From: Diplolepis rosae
Taxonomy: Eukaryota > Arthropoda > Insecta > Hymenoptera > Diplolepididae
DNA: 64,000 bases
Reading direction: 5' to 3'
NCBI GenBank assembly: GCA_030998225.1
Contig: JAPYXD010000581.1
Location: 5,033,501 to 5,097,500 of the forward strand
The notes below the pieces were generated by a model. The model searched no databases. It saw only the letters and a program-made list of their open reading frames with translations, and was not told the DNA's origin. Positions within the stretch are counted from its first letter, which is position 1; each line of letters begins with the position of its first letter. Below are positions 25,801 to 35,654 of the stretch, piece by piece. The translations under genes were made by a program, and so were the position numbers.

Positions 25801-27463
25801 AATCTTACATCGAAAACAGAGTCTTTCCTTGAATTTAAAGCGGTCTCTGCCAGCTTCTACAGATGATAAATCTTCCCGTAGTGAAGAAATGGTCTCTACT
25901 AGTGATATCAAGTCTTTTCAGGACGCTTGCAATCGAAAGTTAAAAATAGCCACAGCATTGAGTTTAATCAACCAGGACCTACCGAGTTCGATAGATACTG
26001 CTGATACTTTCCATACAGCAGCAGCTGATTCACCTCAATATCCTGGTTTGGAAAACCGAAACGAAATGAAAGATTCAGAAACTTTTTTTGACGATGATGC
26101 TAATAGTGATGCTGATCTCGACTTTCAAACATCTAACAATGAAATTCAATTATTCGGTCAAGACGTCGATGATACGATTTCGAATTCAACAGCAACTACA
26201 GAAGCGATGAGTCAAATTGAGAAAAACTCGCTCCACAGCGAAGATCATCAAGATTTGGAAAAATGTAGTGTAGATTGCGAACTTACTGGGAAGGAAAAGT
26301 ACTTAAATGCTGATGATTCACTTATAGATGAAAATGAGGATATGAAGACAATAAACCAAAGAATAGTTAGGCAGAGGTTGCTCGTTATGAAGTGCATGGA
26401 GTCGAGTTCGCCTTCCAATAAAGAATTAAATCGACAAATAGATATTCTTCAGGATCTTCGAAGACAGCAGATTGAACTGGAAGTTTCATTGTTGGAACAG
26501 AGAAAAAGGAATCTAGGAACGAAGGAGAAAATTTTAGAGGAAGTTTATAATGATGAAATGAAAGCTGGCAGTGAATTTTGTAATTTTGATGGAAGTATCA
26601 ATTCTCATGCGAATGTTTCTAATGCTTCGACTACTATGGACTCAAATATGTTTAAAGGCAAGGAATCTATAACTGATGAAGATGAATCTGCGTCAAGATT
26701 GACTACAGCAAAAGTTCCTCAAACTCGAGGATACTCGTCTGTTTATCTCACGGTAATTTCATTGGAATTTATATATTTAAATTAATTATTTAAACGAGAA
26801 ATTTCTTTAAGTGGATTTTTAATTTTATTTCAGAGTTTAAATAGGGGAGATCGGCTCAATAGTCCTTATGCTTTAACGATAACTAGATCTCTTCCTTCAT
26901 TGATTACAAACACCAGCGATGGAGAAAATGTTATCAACAGGATCATAAGTGTTCCTTCGTATGTTATACGTGGTGCAGGAACTTCAAGTCACTATGAATA
27001 CGAGGTTCGTGTTGTAGCTCAAGACGATAGTTGGACACTTCTTAGACGGTATAGAAGGTTTAGAGAACTTTATACAACAATGAGACAAAAATATGGAAGC
27101 AAGGTATGTTATTAAGAAAAATAAACTCAGCTTTGTAAAAGTTATAATTGAAAACTCAGAATCTGATTAAAAATATTCGAGACATTTTCTAAATTTGTTT
27201 TCTTTGCTAATTTTCAGATTGGAGCTATTCGATTTCCACCTCGGCAAATGTTTGCGAGGTACGACGTCGTCGCTCGCCAACGTCGGAAACGACTGGAAGA
27301 ATATCTTAGGTGTCTAATTCAAGTCTGTTCTGAATTGCCAGATTGCGAACCTCTTTATAAATACAATGGAAACTTGAGCAATATCGACAAGCAATCGTTA
27401 CTCGAATTCAGTTCTTTCTTTAGAAAAGGGACTTTCGAAAGTAGCAAGTTTGGTACGAGCTAA
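10855..27463 (+). CDS. Klp98A: Kinesin-3 motor, KIF16B/Klp98A type, PX domain
   Basis: Sixteen coding exons join in phase to 1318 codons plus stop: 10855-10901, 14553-14622, 19977-20087, 20612-20728, 20883-21128, 21450-21622, 21969-22368, 22459-22743, 22872-23285, 23642-23839, 25028-25150, 25311-25412, 25499-25633, 25733-26752, 26834-27103, 27218-27463. All introns are GT-AG. The motor domain opens [16 protein letters not shown] and has the P-loop GQTGSGKT (101-108), switch I NDVSSRSH (215-222) and switch II DLAGSER (from 251). An FHA domain spans about 440-545, and coiled coils run from about 590 to 810. An acidic, Ser-rich linker follows. A C-terminal PX domain (about 1182-1300) carries the PI3P-binding RRYRRF (from 1218). 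This family moves early endosomes towards microtubule plus ends. The length is close to that of KIF16B and Klp98A. The symbol is assigned by family resemblance. Confidence 0.93.
12030..14345. repeat. Outer inverted repeat pair in kinesin intron 1
   Basis: About 310 bp at 12030-12345 recur inverted at about 13955-14340. Shared words include GATTGATAGACTAA, CCCAAAATTTGAG, GTTATGGGATAAA and AATTGATTTTTTGAAAAAAC. The arms enclose about 1.6 kb that contains a separate TTAA-flanked element. In pre-mRNA this would fold into a long imperfect stem ending about 210 nt before exon 2. Confidence 0.7.
12608..13304. mobile_element. TTAA-flanked MITE-like element, 697 bp
   Basis: The ends are GGGTGTATTCTAGTT and AACTAGAATACACCC, an exact 15-bp terminal inverted repeat. 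TTAA lies directly outside each end (12604-12607 and 13305-13308). TTAA duplication is typical of piggyBac and Kolobok-type transposition. No transposase is encoded, so the element is non-autonomous. It is nested within the larger inverted repeat pair of intron 1. Confidence 0.8.
14755..16103. mobile_element. 1.35-kb foldback element in kinesin intron 2
   Basis: Arms at 14755-15391 and 15456-16103 are near-perfect inverted copies around a 64-bp GC-richer loop containing a G-run. The ends read GACCAAGCAACAGGGAATTT and its complement, and a TA dinucleotide flanks both sides (14753-14754 and 16104-16105), which suits Tc1/mariner-type insertion. The right arm has a small extra stretch near its outer end (ATCATTCATAA). 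The arms encode no protein. The very low divergence suggests a recent insertion or strong arm-to-arm gene conversion. Confidence 0.85.
16353..16411. mobile_element. 59-bp TA-flanked hairpin (micro-MITE)
   Basis: CAGAGTGAGTTTTTTTATC at the left is matched by GATAAAAAACTCACCCTG at the right, with TA on each side. The size and structure fit a minimal internally deleted Tc1/mariner-type MITE. Confidence 0.6.
18421..18714 (+). repeat. 147-bp tandem duplication in intron 2
   Basis: Two nearly identical 147-bp units (18421-18567 and 18568-18714) begin ATGTGACATACGAAAAAAAA. A more diverged related stretch precedes the first unit (from about 18360) and another follows the second. The high similarity implies a recent duplication. 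Confidence 0.85.
21272..21385. repeat. Hairpin in kinesin intron 5
   Basis: AGCGAACTATTTGCTTAAAG and the adjoining CAATAAA are matched by their complement about 50 bp later, giving a stem of roughly 30 bp with a loop of about 45 nt. It is probably a small MITE remnant within the 321-nt intron. Confidence 0.6.
23642..23986 (+). CDS. Alternative kinesin 3' end with membrane anchor
   Basis: Exon 10 ends at the donor CAA|GTAAGT (23839/23840). If the donor is not used, the frame stays open for 48 more codons to a TGA at 23984-23986. The extra tail starts [13 protein letters not shown] and contains a hydrophobic helix, [20 protein letters not shown], followed by YSHVCPLDM. This would give a protein of about 735 residues with motor, FHA and first coiled coil but no PX domain, ending in a tail-anchor-like segment. 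An AATAAA follows at 24452-24457, about 470 nt past the stop. The open frame, helix and signal are seen. Use as an isoform is inferred. Confidence 0.55.
   Translation, partial: KEQEEREERWTARREALEEAQKELEREWGAQWREWAEGIAALERRQKELKNRRHHLEQERRDEMTQVSDPDPPTPDLDVISIKYQFYLVLVALGVLICLSGNIIIYSHVCPLDM
24452..24457 (+). terminator. AATAAA for the short kinesin transcript
   Basis: A canonical polyadenylation hexamer lies inside kinesin intron 10, downstream of the read-through stop at 23986, and is followed by an A-rich stretch. It would allow intronic polyadenylation of the short isoform. AATAAA is frequent by chance in such AT-rich DNA. Confidence 0.35.
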
Positions 27464-28900
27464 ACTTTAAAAAATGACTTCAGTCGTGTTGTTTATATAT
27501 TCAACATACGAGTTAGGTACACACAAACCTTAATACCAAAACAACTTACTGCTAAATTATTATTTATTTTCATAAATTATTCTAGTAAGTAAATGACCGG
27601 ATTAAAATTTAAAACTCATGGCCTTTTTAACTCAGACTACGCTAAAGACATTTTATGTGTTATTTTAATTTTAAGTTTTAATTTACACAAGATATAATCT
27701 TTGATAAATTCGAACTTTTGTTCATGAATTAAAATTTTTGTGGTATTTTAAAGTTAAGGAATCTCTTTCTTTTTCGAAGGAAAGTTTTTCATTTATTGAT
27801 AAAGTCGAGAATGCGACAATAAATTAATGAAGTCGGGATTGGTAGTATTGATATTTCATCTGAATAAGGAAGCGAAATCCATTATTTATTTATACGAGGG
27901 AAATAGAATTTGAAAAATTAATTATTGGATAAAGAATATTATTAAGCTAGAAGTATAATGCTATTTCGTATTTAAACTCATTTGTCCATCAATCATCAGT
28001 ATTTTATAGGCTGGCACATGAAGGAAAGTCTTTGAACAGATTACCTCATATAATCACGGAGTTAGGAAAACGTAATTTTAAGAATTTGCCTATATAGTTT
28101 GTTATAATTAAAATTTAAGAGTTGCGTTTTTATTTATTCGTCATAAAGAATTTTTTACACATTGTGACTGAGAAACGACTGGATCTGAAAATTATATTAG
28201 CTAGTAATAGTCATATTGTTATGTAAAGTTCAGAAAATAAGTTAGTTAGCAGAGAATGAAAACTTTCACCATTAAAATTTTAATTGTAATAATTAAAAAT
28301 AAGTTGTGATTTCAGAATCTCTAAATATTACTAATTTTGAAGACATTCTCTGACTTGAATAGTTTTTTAAAATTAAAATGTTGAATTTTAAGTGGCGCTA
28401 AAGATATTGTTACAATTTAATTTGCGTTTTATATATTGTATGTCAAATGTTAAATAAGAAAAAGGCTTTCATGAGAACATAAAAAAATATCGAATTTTTT
28501 AAAACACTAGAAATAGTAGAAAATTTTTTAAAAACATATCAGAATTCCATTTTATATGACCAGTACTTATTTTTTCAATGTCAATATCATGATTAAAACT
28601 TCAAACTGTGCATATGACCTAGAAAAATATTATAAAATATTTAGAAATAACATGCAATACGCAATTGTATATAACATGGAATAAAATTGTTTTAGCTTAA
28701 ATTCCAAATGTTTATTTATAAGTAAAAAATTTAGTAAAAATAGACCTAATTAAAAACAAAGACTATCTTATTAAAAAAAATTGTTAAAGTAAATTGATTT
28801 TCCTTTTAAAAATAAAAATCACATTCACATATACATATATAATATTGTTCTCTTCTTCGTTTATCAACCGTCTGTATATAAATTATAAATTGGATAGTTC
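27464..28900. other. Kinesin 3' UTR and AT-rich intergenic DNA
   Basis: No gene is seen. AATAAA hexamers occur, for example at 27818-27823, about 355 nt after the kinesin stop, and are candidate polyadenylation signals for the long transcript. The neighbouring presenilin is transcribed towards this region. Confidence 0.45.
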
Positions 28901-28902
28901 AA

Positions 28903-29447
28903 GGGGCACAACTAGTTTGAAATTTTGAAAATTCCGATTTTTTTAATTACATGTTTTAACAGCCCAGCAGGCGCTTTTCGAAGAAGAGAAAGGTGAATTG
29001 TATGGGTCTGGAATAGCAGATTAGCTCTAGGTATGATACTTAAAAATTTATAACAATAAAATCAGTACTTTTATCTTTAAACGCGTTTTTCTCAAAACTA
29101 CATTTTTCAAATTTGCTGCAGCTGTAACTCGATAACAAATTTTAATTTTTTTTCTACAATCGAGGGTCATTGTATAGGAAATATATTCCAGTTTAATTAA
29201 ATTTTTTATTTCAGGCACTGCGAAGGCGACAATCACTGCAGCAGTGGCGGAACTTTTTCTTTGAAGACTCAGGGGATGGTGGATTACTTGCTGAAAATCG
29301 AATATTTTTATTTGAAAACATTACTGTGTATTCATTATTTATGCAAAAATATATCTGCAAAATTTTAAAACATTCGATGCAATACTTTTTTTTTAAAAAA
29401 TTCACAAAAATCACTTGTTTTTTAGGTGGTCAAACTAGTTATGCCCC
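28903..29447. mobile_element. 545-bp TIR element between two gene 3' ends
   Basis: The left end GGGGCACAACTAGTTTGA and the complement of the right end (GGGGCATAACTAGTTTGA) match at 17 of 18 positions. TTAA lies directly outside the right end; the left flank reads TTCAA, a possible decayed TTAA. The interior has no significant coding sequence. The right end lies only about 65 bp from the presenilin stop codon. Confidence 0.65.
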
Positions 29448-29511
29448 TTAATAGAAGTAAACATGTATTCAGGACAGAATACGTCTATTACAATACGTGA
29501 GAAAATAATCA

Positions 29512-31431
29512 CTAAATAAATACTTGTTCGCTCGCTAAGCTATCCGCGAAAGGAGCAACTATCACTCGTGTGATGAAGTAGAATATCAAGCCGAACGTGA
29601 TGGAGATCGGCAAAGCTGGCAAAGCTTTCTTGAAAATCGCCAAGAGTAACAGGGTCAGGCACAATCCCTGTGAAATTTTCGTTTCATAAATTTGAACTTT
29701 ATACAGATGGTAATAAAGGAAAAAATTACTTACAATCAGAATAGCGACGAAACAGGCTAACGTTGTGTTCCAGTCTCCATAACTGGATGCTTTACCAACA
29801 AGAACGCTATAGAAAATAAAATCTCCTAGTCCTAATTTTACGCCTCGTTCCTCGCTAGGGATTAGTTGTTGTCTTTGTGCTGCTTGCAAAGTCGCGTTGA
29901 GTTCTCCCGAATTAACAGGACCCGTTGTATCATTCTGTCTTACTTCTTGAGCTCTTCTAACACTACGATCAGCTGCGAATTTGTCAATCGAAATTATAAC
30001 AATGAAACAAAATTTTTACTCTGTAAAATAATATAATTTACGGACCATGCGTTTCGACCCATTCACTGGTGAATCCACCCTCCTCAGTATCACCTATCTC
30101 GGGATTATTTTGTTGAGCTCGTTCTCGAGAAGGAGAACCAACACTGTTTCCGCTTCCAGTTTCTCCCCCAACAGCAGTTTCTGTATGCCCGGCTAACGTC
30201 ATCGTGAAAGCGTACATAACTGTGGAGGAGTAGATCAGGGCGGGGAAAATTGGCTCGTTTCTTTCCTGCGCAGTTTCCACTAACATTCTTAGCGGACCTT
30301 TCGGCGTCAAAACAGCAATCAAATCTGCCAATTTAATTAGATTTTTAAAATATGCTTAATGAAAAGGACTTTTAAATTTTTATTAAGAAGGCGAATTTAC
30401 CCCAAATACTAATAACCGCTAAAACAACCCAAGCAGTCCACTCTGGCAAGTATTTTATAAAAACGAGGGCCATGAGGGCTGCTATAAAAATAAGGTACGC
30501 CTGCTGCAATTGCAAGGGTCCTTTCCAGTGAATGCATATCATTCCAACTACTCCAAAGTTCCAGAGTCCTATAGCTAATGTAATTATATCCATTGGAATA
30601 TTGTAAGCCTTGAGCACCTCTCTGTGAATAAAAATTTGTGTAAGATAAAAATGTTAATTTAACGAAAATAATTGAGAGAAATTACTCACTCGCAGTAAAG
30701 GATGGAAAAGAGAAAAAGAATCATCAGAGAACTGATCATAAGCCAGGCATGTATAACTTTATAGAATCTGTATTTATACAGAATGATAAGTATCACAGTC
30801 ATACACACGATGATTACCATTAAAATAAGTGAATTGGCGACGGCTTGCCAAACTTTAGTGCTCGTATCTGGACTCTCTTCGTGAAAGGGAGTGTAGTACC
30901 TTAAATGAAAAGTATTTTTTAGTATGTTAAAAAATTAATTAAAATTTCGAAGAAATGAGTCTTACAAATATACTCCTTTGGTCGTATAAAAGGTAATGGA
31001 ACTAATCGTGGCTACGACGACCAACATACACAGTGAGACAGGCACGAATAATTTTATAACATGAGCTGCACCGTATTTGAGCTCTTCCTCTTCCTCAGCT
31101 AGCTGCTGAGCGTCAATATCATTTCTTTGAGGATATTGTCCTCTACGAGATGCATCTGCAGAAGCTGAAGCACCAGGAGTTTCGATGTGCACTTCTGGTA
31201 CTCCATTTTCCATCTATTAAGGACAAAGAGACTCAATAAGTTCAGTAATTAATACTAATTCCAGGACAATAAAAATTGTATAAAGAGACAATTTACCTCA
31301 ACATTGATAGGAACTTTCGAGCGACGTTTTCGACGTTCCACACTGGAGCCTAGGCCGTCCGTGCAAACTTCGGCGTGGCCGTCCATTAGGCTCGTGTATT
31401 CGGTTGCAGAATCGTTATCACTTTCAGACAT
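29512..31431 (-). CDS. Psn: Presenilin, catalytic subunit of gamma-secretase
   Basis: Seven coding exons on the minus strand: 31297-31431, 30966-31213, 30690-30899, 30401-30621, 30046-30324, 29734-29972 and 29512-29667, giving about 495 residues. Presenilin is a multi-pass aspartyl protease of ER, endosomal and plasma membranes that cleaves Notch, APP-like and other single-pass proteins. Seen here: an acidic N-terminus with ERRKRRSK, hydrophobic segments from about residue 97, the first catalytic Asp in ISIWDLIAVL (about D272, built across an exon junction), the second in [10 protein letters not shown] (about D415), and the PALP motif (about 461-464) near the C-terminus. Many vertebrate members have Tyr rather than Trp before the first Asp. 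The exon 5/6 junction is ambiguous: GTCCGT donor with a CAG acceptor, or GTAAAT donor with a TAG acceptor further in; both keep frame. The start ATG was chosen because the upstream ATG meets a stop after three codons. Confidence 0.95.
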
Positions 31432-31760
31432 TCATCAAACTTCAATTTTATTGAGTGAAAATATTATAAACCTTTTAATCAAGAATTCAGTCAAAATCGA
31501 CACGTAAACTTTTATTAACTTTTATAGTGACTAGGTTTATTTTACATTTACACTTCACAACTTCGAGTGAGAAAATATCACTTTTACACTTATTAAACTT
31601 ATTTGCAAAGAAAGCACGCAATTTTAATGACCATATTATACTGTTATTTGTATAATAAAGAGAAAACTAGTTGTTCACGGTTGATTACGGTCATTGACGG
31701 TCATCAACAGTACAACAGTCATTCGCTCGATGATTTGAGGTTATGCATCTGTTTTTTGAC
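31432..31760 (-). promoter_or_regulatory. Presenilin 5' region, promoter not resolved
   Basis: This is the stretch immediately upstream of the presenilin start on the minus strand. It contains a GC-richer patch at about 31680-31760 with repeated GACGGTCAT/TTGACGG words. A core promoter cannot be defined by eye. The label is positional. Confidence 0.3.
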
Positions 31761-32265
31761 GCATAGGCGATAAAAATGCGCATGCGTGAGATTTGTCGAC
31801 AATAGGTACATATTTCAAAAATGGAAACAAATATTGTTGTCAATATGAATTTTTAATCTTTAAGCTGTAAACCTTTTTAGATTTTTTCAAGTTATATTAA
31901 ATAAGAGCTTATCGGTTGATATTTCATCAATGTAAATATACTTCTTACTGATCATGCCAAATATGTATCAAAGTAAAATGCTTTTACAAGTGTCCATCAG
32001 TGCCAGAGTTGGGTAACTAAAATACTCTAGGTAATTTACGTAGTTTTTTACCGTAAATTACTAGGTATTTTACCCCACTAGTTCTCTACATGATGTAAAT
32101 TACGTGGTTCTAAAATGGTGGATGATCCTGCATTTTCCTAAAAAATTAGATAATTTTCGATGTTAAGAACAGTTTAAGATGCGAATACAGCAAGTATGGA
32201 TTACTTTTTTAAAATTCTCAGCATATTTACAAGACCACAAATAAATAATTTAAAAAATATATAAT
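31761..32265. other. Intergenic DNA with a small hairpin
   Basis: No gene was recognised. A short imperfect stem around 32025-32080 (GGTAATTTACGTAG, CGTAAATTACTAGG) is the only structure. Confidence 0.35.
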
Positions 32266-32895
32266 GCAGAAACATTTTTTAGCACAAAATAATACACCCT
32301 AGCGAACTGGCTGAACGCTAGCTTTACGTTGTAGCGTAAAGCTATCGTAAAGTAGCATTATAACTCATGAATGAGGCAAAATGAATATTCAAAATGTTTT
32401 TATCCTTATTCTACGTTATAAATAACGTTAACTGGTAATTAAAATATGCAATAATTTTATTTATTAACGTTAAAAATTAAAAAAAAACATAATACCTGTC
32501 ATTGAAGGCAATGCAGTGGTTCACTTTTTGTGGAACGTCTCCACGGTTAAAGTTGACATTGGTTGGAGTGAGACACAACTATATTTTCATCTCACTCTAA
32601 CAAATAATCAATCCTGACGGTGAAGACATGGAAAGTGATGAACCACTGCACTGCCTTTAATGACAGGTATTATGTTTTTTTTAATTTTTAACGTTAATAA
32701 ATAAAATTATTGCATATTTTAATTACCAGTTAACGTTATTTATAACGTAGAATAAGGATAAAAACATTTTGAATATTTATTTTGCCTCATTCATGAGTTA
32801 TAATGCTACTTTACGCTAGCTTTACGCTACAACGTAAAGATAGCGTTCAGCCAGTTCGCTAGGGTGTATTATTTTGTGCTAAAAAATGTTTCTGC
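32266..32895. mobile_element. 630-bp palindrome with CCCTAGCGAAC words
   Basis: The whole block is an inverted repeat. GCAGAAACATTTTTTAGCAC at the left end is complemented at 32876-32895. Inside lie CCCTAGCGAACTGG and its complement (from 32297 and to about 32864), then TACGTTGTAGCGTAAAG and the shared core GAAGGCAATGCAGTGG. It is related to the 33329-33922 element but has a different subterminal region. The match extends outside the CCCTAG words, so those are not its outermost ends. Confidence 0.75.
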
Positions 32896-33328
32896 GTTTT
32901 CGCGTTTAAAAATGTACAAAGCGGGTTTGAAGTAACTGATGTTCTGTTGGTTGCTATATGTTATCTGTCATTTTTGTGAACTAAATTGAGCTAAAAAAAT
33001 ATTATAAAATTGATTAATTGTTATATTTGATAGTTTATAAATTCGGACATATGTGTAACCAAATCGTTCGTCGTGCCTCGAACGTTTTGGATCCTCCCCC
33101 TTTACAGGCGTGGAATCGCTTGGTTTCACTCCTCCCCAGCGGAGCGAAAAACGCTCGTTTTAAAAAACGGGACAAAAACAATTATTTAAAATTGCCATGC
33201 AAGTTTCAACACACTATAAGCCTAAATAAACTTTCATTTGTGTATACAGAGGGAAATTTGGCCGAGAATAAGTAAAAAATATCTATAATAGACGATTATA
33301 ACTGAAATACGAATTCTAATGTAACTTT
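32896..33328. other. Spacer between palindromic elements
   Basis: It holds a GC-richer patch at about 33050-33170 with an 85-codon frame that resembles nothing I know. That frame lacks any domain signature, and I do not call it a gene. Confidence 0.35.
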
Positions 33329-33922
33329 CCCTAGCGGACCCGTTTGAGAGATAGGTCAGAGAATATTCTGACCGTTCTCTGACCTTGCATTATTATGGCC
33401 AAGAACGATAAAAAAAACATTTAAAACATTGCAATTATGATTCCGTGGCGAAATCTGAAATAGAAGGTGTAGAAATAAATACATTAATTCTATTTTTCAG
33501 CGATAAAAACTAGGAAAACATCATGTACCTGTCATTGAAGACAGTGCAGTGGTTCACCATTTGCGGAATGTCTCCACTGTCAGGGTTGACTATTGGTTAT
33601 AGTGAGACGCAACTACTTTTATCTCACATCTACCAATAGCCAATCCTGACAGTGGAGACGTTCCAAAAATGTTAAACCACTGCACTGCCTTCAATGACGG
33701 GTATACGATTTTTTTCTAGTTTTAATCTCTGAAAAATAAAATTATTTTATTTATTCCTACACTTGCTAATTCAGTTTTGATCGCAGAATCATAATTGCAA
33801 TGTTTTAAATGTTTTTTTTGTCGTTTTTAGCCATAATAATGTGAAGTCAGAGAACGGTCAGAGAACAGTCATAGAACGGTCAGAGTATTCTATGACCGTT
33901 CTCTCAACCAGGTCCGCTAGGG
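33329..33922. mobile_element. CCCTAGCGGAC palindromic MITE, 594 bp
   Basis: The ends are CCCTAGCGGACC and GGTCCGCTAGGG. GTCAGAG/TCTGACC repeats lie just inside each end, and a hairpin core contains GACAGTGCAGTGGTTCACC. The whole element can fold on itself. The same organisation is present at 8182-8643. There is no coding capacity. Confidence 0.78.
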
Positions 33923-34206
33923 TAACATGTTTTTATCTTTATTCTACGTTAAAAATAACGTTAACTGGTAATTGAAATATGCAATAATTTTATTTATTAG
34001 CGCTAAAAATAAAAAAAACATAATACCTGTCATTGAAGGCAGTGCAGTGGTTCACCTTTTGTGAAACGTCTCCACCCTTAAAGTTGACCATTGGTTGGAG
34101 TAAGATACAACTATACTTTCATCTCACTCTAACAAATACTCAATCCTGACAGTGAAGACATGGAAAGTGATGAACAACTGCACTGCCTTTGGTGACAGGT
34201 ATTATG
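33923..34206. mobile_element. Partial copy of the 32.3-kb palindrome
   Basis: This follows the 32266-32895 element from ATGTTTTTATCTTTATTCTA through the GAAGGCAGTGCAGTGG core to GACAGGTATTATG. There it stops, and a 42-bp minisatellite begins. It is therefore a truncated family member whose break coincides with the minisatellite start. Confidence 0.7.
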
Positions 34207-34341
34207 TAGCGCTAAATAACCGATGAGACACTTATGGGCAGCCAAGTGTAGCGCTAAACAACTGATGAAACAGTCATGAGCAGCCAGGCGTAGCGCTAAA
34301 TAACTGAAAAAACAGTTATGAGCAGCCAAATGTAGCGCTAA
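34207..34341. repeat. 42-bp minisatellite, three copies plus partial
   Basis: Units begin TAGCGCTAAATAAC and end in GCAGCCAA(A/G)TG, with AACTG...CAGTT-type inverted words inside each. The period is exactly 42 bp. The same unit, with TTGCGCTAAATAACTGCG, makes up 44141-44350. Confidence 0.85.
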
Positions 34342-34423
34342 GTGGATATAAAGAGTTGTGGTAGTCACTTATCTTCATTATCTGGATACTCACTTACAAA
34401 TAGGCTAGCAATAGCGAAATCAT

Positions 34424-34810
34424 TTAGTTAGTTAGTTCTTGAGTTAATTTAATCTTGAAAGTATGTAGGCCAAGATCTTTTCGCATAATACGCCACAATG
34501 TTGTTTGAACGATGTCCAATTCATGAGAACGACGTGGAATCGACTGATTCGGCTCATTTTCATTCGATGCACTTACGGCTGCGATTATTTCTTCGCTTCG
34601 AGCAATACGACTTTTTTTTGGCACCGGAACGTCTAATAGTGTAAATTTGGTCTCGAATTTATACACTATAGCACGCACAGCCTGTCGGGTTGGACGATTA
34701 TTACGGCCGAAAATTGAAGTAAGCGCTCTTAAAGTTGCGACCACCGACTCAGAATTTCGGTAGTAATTTTTCATAATTTCCAAACGTTGCTGGTTCGTGA
34801 ACTTTACCAT
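34424..34810 (-). pseudogene. Mariner-type transposase, HTH part only
   Basis: The 128-codon frame begins MVKFTNQQRLEIMKNYY and ends LGLHTFKIKLTQELTN. It matches the N-terminal paired helix-turn-helix region of a common insect IS630/Tc1-mariner transposase (RRSHELDIVQTTLWRIMRKD). That region binds the terminal inverted repeats. The frame is uninterrupted, but the DDE/D catalytic domain that should follow is absent, so the piece cannot transpose itself. It sits between a 42-bp minisatellite and an LTR-like insertion. It could be plain decay or a leftover DNA-binding protein. I favour decay. Confidence 0.75.
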
Positions 34811-34896
34811 GATGAAAATGTTGACTTTAACTAATGTTTTGACATTGACAGTTCATTAAAAAAGTTTAAGGGTGCGTTCATATAATGATGCGAAAT

Positions 34897-35647
34897 TGTT
34901 ATGTCCCTATTGGAAAACCCTTTAGAAGGATGATGAGGTTAGGTTAATTTTAGAAATAATTATTGACTACTATTCGGAGCCATATATCGAATTCACAATA
35001 TTTATTAACAAGAGCCGTATTTACAAAATTCGGGGTATAACATTGCACCCCGGGCAACCTAACCCGACCACATGACCATTCCCGAACCTAACCTTAGACT
35101 CGGCTGGTATGAAGAGTTGAGCACCAGGTTATTTTCGCTAAAATAACCAAAATTACTATTTAAATAATACTGCTTGACCGGCCCACTCGTCAAGGGTCAC
35201 CCTGTACCTTCGTAACCGAAGATACAGTGACCACCAAAAACCGCGGAGAGCGCGGGGTAAGAAGTAGCGTCACTATTCGCGAACACGCACACTGAGAGTT
35301 CGATATTCAATATTTATTGTTAGTGGTCGCAAGAACCCGTGCCCTTAGAAGGGCCTTGCGAGTTCCAATCAATTCCACTCGCGGACACTGATTTTAAGTT
35401 TTAATTTTTCAACTGGGTTGACCCACAGTCTGTCGCCCCGGAATTCTCGTGGCGAGGTGTTATACCCGCACACCTCAAATTTAGCAAAATTTACCCGTGC
35501 TACACCGTCAAAGAAAACAAGGAGAAATGTTCAAGTGGAACCTGAGATCCTCCTTCGCCCTCGCCAGCTACCTCGACTTGCCATCCGTTTCTTTATTTAA
35601 ATTTTTATTAAATTGATGGCTTGGTACTCCAGCTACTTCAGACGCCG
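34897..35647. mobile_element. LTR-like insertion of uncertain type
   Basis: A GC-richer block of about 750 bp starts TGTTATGTCCC and interrupts the DDE transposase homology, which resumes at 35648 (AGCCACTTCAGG). It contains TATAACA near 35036 and a small hairpin around CTTCGTAACCGAAG. It has no long coding frame apart from a 60-codon one without recognisable content. Composition, size and the TGTTA start suggest a solo LTR or other retroelement end. I cannot show the matching CA end or a target duplication. Confidence 0.3.
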
Positions 35648-35654
35648 AGCCACT

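Noticed and set aside
33018..33275. 85-codon plus-strand frame between palindromes
   Set aside because: No recognisable motif, atypical composition, and a repeat-rich setting; not enough to call a gene.
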